Source: Actinoplanes italicus (GTDB taxonomy: Bacteria > Actinomycetota > Actinomycetes > Mycobacteriales > Micromonosporaceae). Taken from it: a stretch of 64,000 nt of DNA. Each line of letters opens with the position of its first letter. Position 1 is the stretch's first letter. Made by a program: the position numbers and the translations under genes. Below the pieces are notes generated by a model. That model ran no database searches and was not told the origin of the DNA. It saw only the letters and a program-made list of their open reading frames with translations. The stretch covers positions 1-64,000 of the forward strand of contig NZ_PVMZ01000030.1 in the NCBI RefSeq assembly GCF_003001815.1, written 5' to 3'. Shown here piece by piece: positions 57,832 to 64,000 of this stretch.

Positions 57832-58986
57832 TCAGGACAGCAGCCGGCCGAGGTTCTCGGGAGCGAAGAACTCGGCCGGTGACGTGACGCCGGAGTTGAG
57901 GCGGGTGAAGGCGTCCATCGCCTCCTGCTTGCCGGCGATGCCCATGACCAGCTGGATCATCTGCTCGTCCGGCGGCTGCAGCGACGCGATGCCGAGCGTC
58001 ATCTGGTAGAACGGCATGGCCCGGGCGTCCCGGCGGGCCTGGTATCCGGGCAGGTCGTCGCCGGTGATCGCGTCGGCCAGCAACTCGGCGTCGAGGAACG
58101 CGTCGGTGATGCCCTGCGCGGTGATGTAGTCACGGTTGTAACCGGCGTCGCCGACGAGCGCCCATCCGGGGCCGTGCGGCACCCGGAAGTAGTTGTGCAC
58201 CGACGCGCCGACGAACTTGCTCTCCCGCTTGGCCTCGGCGATCCGGGCCGCGAAGCCGGGCGCCGACTCGAACGTCTTGAACAGGGTGCCTTCGATGTCG
58301 TTGCGGTGCTCGGCGAGTTCACTGTGGGCCCAGCCGCCGATCACCAGCGTCAGGTCGTCGTTGGTGGGGCAGACGGCCCAGCCGCGCCCGGGACGGCTGT
58401 ACGCCTCGAACGTGTCGGTCGGCAGGTTGCTCCAGTAGGAGTAGTAGCCGACGGTGAGGGGCGGGTGCTCCTCGTACGCGGGGGCGTTCACAGCCTTGGC
58501 GACCACCGAGTTGCGGCCGTCGGCGCCGACCACGATGGTGGCGTACTCGACCGTGCCGTCCTGGCCGCGGATACCGGTGACCCGGCCGTCGTCGTCGAAG
58601 AGGATCTCCTCGACGGTGTAGCCCTCGCGGATCTCGACGCCGGCGGCGGCCGCGGCGTCGAGCAGGATCTTGTCGAGCAGGATGCGGCGGGGCGCGTAGG
58701 CGTACGGCGACTCGGGTGTGCCGGGAGCGCCGCTGATCGTGACCGGACCGAAGTCGGTGGAGTACCGCCCGACCGGCGGGGCGCCGGTGGCCACGACCGC
58801 GTCGAGCAGGCCCCACCGCTGCAGCGCCGACACGCCCGGCGGGTGCAGGACGTGGGTCGAGACCGTGTCGCTGGGGAACGTGTCCCGGTCGACCAGCAGG
58901 GTCCGGTAGCCGCGCCTGGCCAGCAGCGTCGCCAGCGGGGACCCTGCGCAGCGTGCCCCCACCACGATTACATCGAAATTAGTCAT
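57832..58986 (-). CDS. FAD-dependent monooxygenase/oxidoreductase (geranylgeranyl-reductase-like)
   Basis: A 384-aa flavoprotein. The N-terminal FAD fold is FDVIVVGARCAGSPLATLLARRG, and the second FAD motif is GWALVGDAGYNRDYITAQG, where D and G contact the phosphate. VVGADGRNSVVAKAV is the conserved central motif. It belongs to the aromatic-ring hydroxylase-like group. GGGGAG precedes ATG 58986. The substrate is unknown. Confidence 0.88.
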   Translation of the reverse strand: MTNFDVIVVGARCAGSPLATLLARRGYRTLLVDRDTFPSDTVSTHVLHPPGVSALQRWGLLDAVVATGAPPVGRYSTDFGPVTISGAPGTPESPYAYAPRRILLDKILLDAAAAAGVEIREGYTVEEILFDDDGRVTGIRGQDGTVEYATIVVGADGRNSVVAKAVNAPAYEEHPPLTVGYYSYWSNLPTDTFEAYSRPGRGWAVCPTNDDLTLVIGGWAHSELAEHRNDIEGTLFKTFESAPGFAARIAEAKRESKFVGASVHNYFRVPHGPGWALVGDAGYNRDYITAQGITDAFLDAELLADAITGDDLPGYQARRDARAMPFYQMTLGIASLQPPDEQMIQLVMGIAGKQEAMDAFTRLNSGVTSPAEFFAPENLGRLLS

Positions 58987-59099
58987 ATTCTCCCCAGGTA
59001 GCCTTACGGAACGCGGCCGAGCCGATCTCTGGGCCATAGTGGAGGCTCGGGTCCGGCATGTCGATGGGCCTTCCGGACGGGTGCAGAGAAAGGCCGGGT

Positions 59100-59798
59100 A
59101 TGCGTGGACGCCGATGGATCATCGCGGGAGTGGCCGCCGGGCTGCTCGGCCTCGCAATCGGGGCGACGGCCCTGGCCGCACCCTCGATCGCGGCGATCGC
59201 CTGCCCGCAATGCTACGGCCTCTCCGACCTGGGCGGCGGCATCTACGCCGAGCAGGACGACGACCGGTTCCGGGAGATCGTCGCGGCGGCGGACCGGCGG
59301 ATCGGCGGCTTCTACGGCGAGCGGACGAGCGACGCGCGGGTGCTGATCTGCGCGACGAAGGACTGCTACTCGGGGATCGGCGGGGGCGGCGAGAAGGGCC
59401 GGGCGTTCGGGCGGTGGGCGTTGATGCTGTCACCCGACGGGGCGAACGAGACGATCGCGACGCACGAGCTCGCTCACCTGGAGCTGCACAAGCGGCTCGG
59501 TTCGGCGTACGACACGGTGCCCGACTGGTTCGACGAGGGGCTCGCGGTGCTGATCTCCGAGGATGTCCGCTACCTCAAGCCGGCGACCGAATCCGATCGG
59601 TGCCTGGTGCCGCACGCCGAGGCGGCGCGGATCACCGGCGCCGACTGGGACACGGCGGGACCGCCGGGCGACGACCGCAAGTATCTGCTGGCCGGCTGCG
59701 TGGTGAGCCGCTGGGTGAGCGAGCACGGCGGTCCGTCCGCCGTGCACACCCTGATCAGCGAGCTGCGTGAGGGCAAACCGTTCAGTGAGATCGTGTGA
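59100..59798 (+). CDS. Membrane-anchored zinc metallopeptidase-like protein
   Basis: A 232-aa protein with an N-terminal membrane helix or signal (RWIIAGVAAGLLGLAIGATA) and a gluzincin-type centre: His122-Glu123-x2-His126 in THELAHLEL and Glu146 in WFDEGLAV. Paired Cys (CPQC, CATKDC) suggest disulfides outside the cell. It resembles the peptidase MA group. AAAGG precedes ATG 59100 by 6 bases. Its 3' end overlaps the convergent ABC gene by 17 bases. Confidence 0.85.
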   Translation: MRGRRWIIAGVAAGLLGLAIGATALAAPSIAAIACPQCYGLSDLGGGIYAEQDDDRFREIVAAADRRIGGFYGERTSDARVLICATKDCYSGIGGGGEKGRAFGRWALMLSPDGANETIATHELAHLELHKRLGSAYDTVPDWFDEGLAVLISEDVRYLKPATESDRCLVPHAEAARITGADWDTAGPPGDDRKYLLAGCVVSRWVSEHGGPSAVHTLISELREGKPFSEIV

Positions 59799-60447
59799 CG
59801 GTTGTCAGGTCCTCGACCCGGTCGGCCCAGCGCTCCAGCAGCGCCGGATCGTGCGAGACGACCAGAACGCCCATGCCGGTGGCCCGCTGCTCGCCGATGA
59901 TCACCGAGGCGACCAGGGCCTGCGTGGAGGCGTCGAGCATGGTGGTGGCCTCGTCGCAGAGCAGGTGGCGGGGCCGGTGCACCAGCGCGCGGGCCAGGCA
60001 GGCGCGTTGCAGCTGGCCGTCGCTGACCGCGTGCGGGCGGCGGGCCAGCAGGTCGGCGGTGAGCCCGGCCCGGTCGGCGAGTTCGGCGACGCGTCCGGCG
60101 ATCAGGTCGCGCGGGTGGCGGACGGCGAGCAGCGGCTCGGCGATCAGCTGCTCGAGGGTCAGGCGTGGGTCGGCCGAGGCGCGCGGGCTCTGGAACAACA
60201 CCCCGATTCTGGTACGCACGGACGCCGGCACCCGGTGCCGTGTGCCGGTGATCCGCTCGCCGTCCAGGATCACGTGCCCGGTCTCGGGGGCGTGCAGGAG
60301 CGCGAGGACCCGTACCAGAGTGGATTTGCCACTGCCGGAGGGACCGCGGAGGCCGACCGTCTCGCCCGCCTCGACCGTCAGGGAGGCGTCCGTGAGGACG
60401 CGGCGGCCACGATATCCGGCGCTGACGCCGTCGGCGACGAGGCTCAT
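59782..60447 (-). CDS. Peptide-type ABC importer, second ATP-binding protein (DppF/OppF-like)
   Basis: A 221-aa ATPase with Walker A GPSGSGKST, Q-loop IGVLFQSPR, a degenerate signature (AVSDGQLQRACLARAL, where SDGQ replaces SGGQ), and Walker B HLLCDEATTMLD. The signature change may weaken but not abolish function. The ATG overlaps the upstream ATPase stop (ATGA). It is the last gene of the operon. Confidence 0.9.
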   Translation of the reverse strand: MSLVADGVSAGYRGRRVLTDASLTVEAGETVGLRGPSGSGKSTLVRVLALLHAPETGHVILDGERITGTRHRVPASVRTRIGVLFQSPRASADPRLTLEQLIAEPLLAVRHPRDLIAGRVAELADRAGLTADLLARRPHAVSDGQLQRACLARALVHRPRHLLCDEATTMLDASTQALVASVIIGEQRATGMGVLVVSHDPALLERWADRVEDLTTVTRSH

Positions 60448-61574
60448 GCGGGGACCTCCGCGGTGGTCAGCGGGTGATGGCAGGCGACCGGTCCGGCCGG
60501 CTGGACCTTGCATGCGTCGGTCACCCGCGTGCAACGGGCGGCGAACGCGCAGCCCGGCGGCAACGCGGTCAACATCGGCGGATGGCCCGGGATGGCCCGG
60601 AAGTCACGGTCCGGCAGGGCATTCAACAACCCTTGGCTGTACGGGTGGGCAGGCGCCCGGAACAGATCAGCAGCGGGCCGGTGCTCGACGATGCGGCTGG
60701 CGTACATGACGGCCACGGTGTCGGCGACCCGCTCCGCCGCCGCGAGGTCATGGGTGATCAGCAGGACGGCGGCGCCCTCGTCGCATCGGCGGCGCAGCAG
60801 GTCGAGGGTGTGGTCGACGAGCGGCCGGTCGAGCCCACTGGTCGGCTCGTCGGCGATCAGCAGCTCCGGGTCGCTGGCCAGGGCGAGCGCCGTGCACAGC
60901 CGCTGGGCCATACCGCCGGACAGCTCGAACGGGTAGCGCTCCAGGTCCGCCGGGTCGAGCCCGGCCTCGGCCGCCACCTGATCGGCGAGCCGGGGGTCGC
61001 GGCCGTGCTGCTTGAGCGTCTCGGCCAGCAGCCGGCGGCCTTTGCGCACGACGGTCAGCGCTGTGGCGGGGCTCTGCGGTATGAGGCCGATCCGCCGTCC
61101 CCGGATCTGCCGGGCCAGCGTCGTCTCCCCGCACCCCAGTAGATCGACCGTTCTGTCCCCCGGGCGCTCCCCACCTCCCGGTAGAACGAACGTTCTGTCC
61201 CCCGGGCGCTCCCCACCTCCCGGCAGAACGACCGTTCTGTCCCCCGGGCGCTCCCCACCTCCCGGCAGAACGACCGTTCTGTCCCCCGGGCGCTCCCCAC
61301 CTCCCGGCAGAACGAACGTTCTGTCCGTCGAGGTTCGGGCGACCCCGGCCGCGGGCGGCAATGTGATCAACGCCCGGCCCGTGACCCCGGCGTTGGCCGG
61401 CAGCAGGCCCAGCAGGGCGTGCGCCAGCACCGACTTGCCGCACCCGGATTCGCCGACGACGGCCAGGAGCTCGCCCCGGCGTACCGTCAGATCGAGGTTG
61501 GTGACGGCCTGGACCACCGCATCGCGCAACCGGAAGCGGACGGTGAGTCCGGTGATCTCCAGGAGGTCGGTCAA
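60444..61574 (-). CDS. Peptide-type ABC importer, first ATP-binding protein with repeat insertion
   Basis: A 376-aa ATPase (DppD/OppD-like) with Walker A GESGCGKS (41-48), Q-loop Gln167, signature LSGGMAQR (218-225), Walker B ELLIADEPTSGLD and a C-terminal oligopeptide-transporter tail with Cys (GCAFAARCTRVTDACKVQPAG, a possible iron-sulfur site). Between Walker A and the Q-loop (about 84-146) lie four and a half copies of a 14-residue repeat (DRTVVLPGGGERPG), absent from normal family members. The TTG start overlaps the permease stop (TTGA) and is tentative. Confidence 0.88.
   Translation of the reverse strand: MTDLLEITGLTVRFRLRDAVVQAVTNLDLTVRRGELLAVVGESGCGKSVLAHALLGLLPANAGVTGRALITLPPAAGVARTSTDRTFVLPGGGERPGDRTVVLPGGGERPGDRTVVLPGGGERPGDRTFVLPGGGERPGDRTVDLLGCGETTLARQIRGRRIGLIPQSPATALTVVRKGRRLLAETLKQHGRDPRLADQVAAEAGLDPADLERYPFELSGGMAQRLCTALALASDPELLIADEPTSGLDRPLVDHTLDLLRRRCDEGAAVLLITHDLAAAERVADTVAVMYASRIVEHRPAADLFRAPAHPYSQGLLNALPDRDFRAIPGHPPMLTALPPGCAFAARCTRVTDACKVQPAGPVACHHPLTTAEVPA
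61137..61325 (-). repeat. 42-bp in-frame minisatellite inside the ATPase gene
   Basis: Period 42 bases, encoding 14 residues. Units carry agaacgaccgttctgtcccc plus cgggcgctccccacctcccg. The palindromes AGAACGAMCGTTCT at 61183, 61225, 61267 and 61309 are one per unit. The repeat stays in frame with the gene. Confidence 0.95.
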
Positions 61575-62395
61575 AGGTTCAGCTCCGCTCGGACTCGGGG
61601 ATCGAGACGGTCGCGCCATCGGGCGGCCAGCGCCGCGATGGCGAGGGTGACGACGACGATGACCAGGCCCGGCACGAGGCTCGCCCACCAGGAACCGGTC
61701 AGCAGCGACCGCTGACCGTCATTGATCATGTTCCCGAGGGACGCCATGTGCGGCGGCAGGCCGAGGCCGAGGAAGCTCAGCGACGTCTCGTGCCAGACCG
61801 CGTGCGGGATCATCAGCGTGGTGGCCAGGGCGATCTTCGGAACCACGTGCGGCAGCAGATGCCTGGTCAGGACGCGGGTTCGGCTCGCTCCCCCGGCCAC
61901 GGCCGCGTCGATGAACGTGCGGGTGCGCAGCGACAGCAGCTCGGACCGGACGATCCGCGCGGTCGACAGCCAGTGGGTCAGCCCGATCGACAGGACCACG
62001 GCGCCGAGACTCGGCCGCAGCATGGCGACGATGAAGATGCCGAGCAGCAGGTGCGGCAGCGCCGCGATGGTGTCGACGATCCGCATCAGCACCCGGTCGA
62101 CCCAGCCGCCGAGCATCCCGGCGAGCCCGCCGACGAGGCCGCCGATGACGGTGGCCGCCAGCGCGGCGACGACACCGACCAGCAGCGACACCCGCAGTCC
62201 GTAGATGCTGCGGTGCAGCACGTCCCGGCCCAGGTCGTCGGTGCCGCCGGGATGCGTGAACGACGGCGGCAGGGCGACCCGGCCGAGGGCGACCGCGCTC
62301 TGATCGAGCGGGAAGAACAGCGGGACGAGCAGCGCGGCGCCGATCGCCAGCAGGAGCAGGGGCGCGGCGGGGCGCCGGATCAGGACGTCAGCCAT
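61571..62395 (-). CDS. Peptide-type ABC importer permease (DppC/OppC-like)
   Basis: A 274-aa permease with six helices. The region GGASRTRVLTRHLLPHVVPK is the EAA loop that docks the ATPase. An early GGTDDLGRDVLHRSIYGLRVSL motif is characteristic of the C subunit. ATG 62395 overlaps the upstream permease by 8 bases. Confidence 0.93.
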   Translation of the reverse strand: MADVLIRRPAAPLLLLAIGAALLVPLFFPLDQSAVALGRVALPPSFTHPGGTDDLGRDVLHRSIYGLRVSLLVGVVAALAATVIGGLVGGLAGMLGGWVDRVLMRIVDTIAALPHLLLGIFIVAMLRPSLGAVVLSIGLTHWLSTARIVRSELLSLRTRTFIDAAVAGGASRTRVLTRHLLPHVVPKIALATTLMIPHAVWHETSLSFLGLGLPPHMASLGNMINDGQRSLLTGSWWASLVPGLVIVVVTLAIAALAARWRDRLDPRVRAELNL

Positions 62396-63353
62396 CGATG
62401 CGCACCCGGGGGTCGGCGGCCGTGTAGGCCAGGTCGGTGAACAGGTTGGCAGTCAGCACCACCGCCGTGGTGATCAGGGTGATCGCGGCGAGCAGCGGGA
62501 AGTCGCTGCCCAGTGCCGCGTGCACGCTGACCGCGCCGAGTCCGGGCAGCGAGAACACCGTCTCGACCAGCACCGATCCGCCGACGAGCTCGGGCAGGTG
62601 GGTGCCGACCAGGGTGAGGAACGGCAGCAGTGCGGTCCGCAGTGCGTGCCCGAACAGAACGGTCCGTCCGGCGAGCCCGCGGGCCCGGGCGGCGAGCACG
62701 TGGTCCTCGCGCAGGCTCTCGGCCACCGAGTCGCGGACGAACAGCAGGAACCAGGGTGCCTGCGAGATCGCCAGCACGGTCACCGGCAGGACCAGGTGAT
62801 GGGCGACGTCCGCGAACGTGACCGACGTGGCCCGCACGTCGGTCAGGCCACCGGCCGGGAACCAGCCCAGACCGAGCGAGAACACGGCGATGGCGGCGAG
62901 CGCGAGCCAGAACGACGGCATCGACTGGACGGCGTACGCCGCGGCCCGCACCCCGCGGTCGAGCAGCCCGCCCCGCCGGTAGGCGGCGATCGTGCCGGCC
63001 ACCAGGCTGCCGATCAGGACCACGACCAGGGTGAGCCCGATCAGCAGCAGGGTCCAGCCGGCCCGGCCGGCGATCACCTCCCCGACCGCCTGGTGCCGCG
63101 AGGTGGACCAGCCCAGGTCGCCCTGGAGCAGGTTGCCCGCCCATCGCAGGTACTGCTCGTGCAGCGGATCGTCGACACCCCAGTTGTCGCGGATCTGGTG
63201 CAGGTTCTCCTCGCTCATGGTGAACGCGGCGGCGCCCGCGTACTGCCTGGCCGGGTCCATCGGGGACGCCGCGCCGAGCAGGAACATGCCGATGCTGGTG
63301 GCCATCAGCACGGGCAGGGCGAACGCGAGCCGCCGCAGGATCACCCTGATCAC
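62388..63353 (-). CDS. Peptide-type ABC importer permease (DppB/OppB-like)
   Basis: A 321-aa permease opening VILRRLAFALPVLMATSIGM and showing WGVDDPLHEQYLRWAGNLLQ plus GDLGWS, then AARARGLAGRTVLFGHALRT (EAA loop) and LVGGSVLVETVFSLPGLG, all standard B-subunit features. Six helices are apparent. The GTG start overlaps the binding-protein stop (GTGA). Confidence 0.94.
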   Translation of the reverse strand: MIRVILRRLAFALPVLMATSIGMFLLGAASPMDPARQYAGAAAFTMSEENLHQIRDNWGVDDPLHEQYLRWAGNLLQGDLGWSTSRHQAVGEVIAGRAGWTLLLIGLTLVVVLIGSLVAGTIAAYRRGGLLDRGVRAAAYAVQSMPSFWLALAAIAVFSLGLGWFPAGGLTDVRATSVTFADVAHHLVLPVTVLAISQAPWFLLFVRDSVAESLREDHVLAARARGLAGRTVLFGHALRTALLPFLTLVGTHLPELVGGSVLVETVFSLPGLGAVSVHAALGSDFPLLAAITLITTAVVLTANLFTDLAYTAADPRVRIDG

Positions 63354-64000
63354 TTGCGGGTCCAGGTGTGGATGTTCCACCAGAGGCTGTTGGCGACGTC
63401 GTGCTCGTGTGCCTCGACCCGCGGCGTGACTCCGGCGACGTCGTCGCGGACCACGTAGGTGTGCTGCAGGTAGGTGAGGAACACCCAGGGAGCGTCGGCG
63501 GCCAGTTGCTGCTGGAACGTGGCGTACGCGGCCTTGCGCCGCTCCGTGTCCGCGTTGTCCCGGCCGTCCTGCAGCGCCTTGTCGACGATCTCGGACCGGT
63601 ACGAGCCGGGGTTGAAGAACCCCTGCCCGGCGAACTGACCGCCGAAGAGCTTGTAGGAGACGAAATCCGGGTCGTACGGTGTGCCCCAGCCCATGATCAG
63701 GGCGTCGTCTCCCATGCGCGGCTCGATGGCGTCCCAGGTCAGCCCTTCCGGCTTGACCTCGATGCCGGCCTTCCTGGCGTCGGCGGTCACGGCCAGCGCC
63801 AGTTCCTTGCGGAGGCTGTCGGTGGCCGGGTACATCAGCGAGAACTCGGCGCGCTGCCCGTTCTTCGCCCGGATGCCGTCGCCACCCGCGACCCAGCCCG
63901 CCTCGTCGAGGTTCACGGGGGCCGGCTCGGTCGCGGTGTAGAACGCGGAGGTGGGCGGGACCGGACCGTACGCCGGATCGCCGGCCCCGGCCAGCACACC
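63350..64000 (-). CDS. Peptide-type ABC importer substrate-binding protein (partial, C-terminal part)
   Basis: The open frame runs off the right edge, so only the last 216 or so residues are seen. They match the second lobe of SBP_bac_5 proteins (LRKELALAVTADARKAGIEV, ALIMGWGTPYDPDFVSYKLF, APWVFLTYLQHTYVVRDDVA). The start, signal peptide and lipobox lie beyond position 64000. The ligand (peptide, metal chelate or other) cannot be told. Confidence 0.92.
   Translation of the reverse strand, partial: GVLAGAGDPAYGPVPPTSAFYTATEPAPVNLDEAGWVAGGDGIRAKNGQRAEFSLMYPATDSLRKELALAVTADARKAGIEVKPEGLTWDAIEPRMGDDALIMGWGTPYDPDFVSYKLFGGQFAGQGFFNPGSYRSEIVDKALQDGRDNADTERRKAAYATFQQQLAADAPWVFLTYLQHTYVVRDDVAGVTPRVEAHEHDVANSLWWNIHTWTRK

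Overview
The window is very GC-rich, densely packed DNA from an actinomycete. Many genes use GTG or TTG starts, many stop and start codons overlap (ATGA, GTGA, TAATG), and the gene families (GlxA-like regulators, excalibur proteins, SUKH proteins, fused acyl-CoA carboxylase, B12-riboswitch nrdAB) suit Actinobacteria. Micromonosporaceae, for example an Actinoplanes-like genus, is my best guess; this is inference, since no rRNA or marker gene is present. I see no tRNA, rRNA, CRISPR array, prophage or insertion sequence.

Layout. 1-0.8 kb: simple repeats and a family of long perfect palindromes, no gene. 0.8-7.8 kb: a diguanylate cyclase with a sugar-binding-like sensor in an operon with a small alarmone synthetase, then an excalibur protein, a SUKH protein, a SIMPL protein, two acetyltransferases and a MOSC protein. 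8.1-13.5 kb: a giant single-chain biotin-dependent acyl-CoA carboxylase. 13.7-22.7 kb: a two-component system, hydrolases, a double-GNAT protein, a GlxA/DJ-1 pair with a possible frame break, and an ECF sigma factor with a membrane partner. 22.7-24.0 kb: a decaying stretch with two broken genes and minisatellites. 24.0-29.2 kb: ArsR-glyoxalase pair, divergent NAD-dependent DNA ligase, and a TetR regulator between a HAD protein and a divergent exporter-like membrane protein. 29.2-35 kb: nrdAB under a cobalamin riboswitch, and a divergent three-gene oxidoreductase operon behind an operator-promoter. 35-36 kb: repeats and palindromes again. 36-48.5 kb: NUDIX, GNAT-TPR fusion, an ECF42-like sigma factor with its DGPF protein, a stand-alone sensor-domain protein, a dethiobiotin-synthetase-like/SUKH fusion, transporters and small regulators. 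48.7-53.5 kb: an unrecognised two-gene membrane system whose products share a 19-residue motif, and an MMPL exporter with its TetR regulator. 54-59.8 kb: a receptor-type Ser/Thr kinase, a Pro-rich membrane protein, an FAD oxidoreductase and a membrane zinc peptidase. 59.8-64 kb: a five-gene peptide-type ABC importer, cut by the window end, with a minisatellite inside one ATPase.

Main themes. (1) Short tandem repeats of many unrelated unit lengths (6, 7, 8, 17, 18, 24, 35, 36, 42, 51 bp) sit mostly just after stop codons, and once inside a coding region. (2) Several regulators lie beside readable operator-promoter units: ArsR, two TetR, GntR, and an unassigned palindrome shared by two promoters of genes with the same sensor domain. 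(3) The best candidates for something undescribed are the 48757-50851 pair, the BioD-like/SUKH fusion at 40506-41810, and the shared sensor-gene palindrome.
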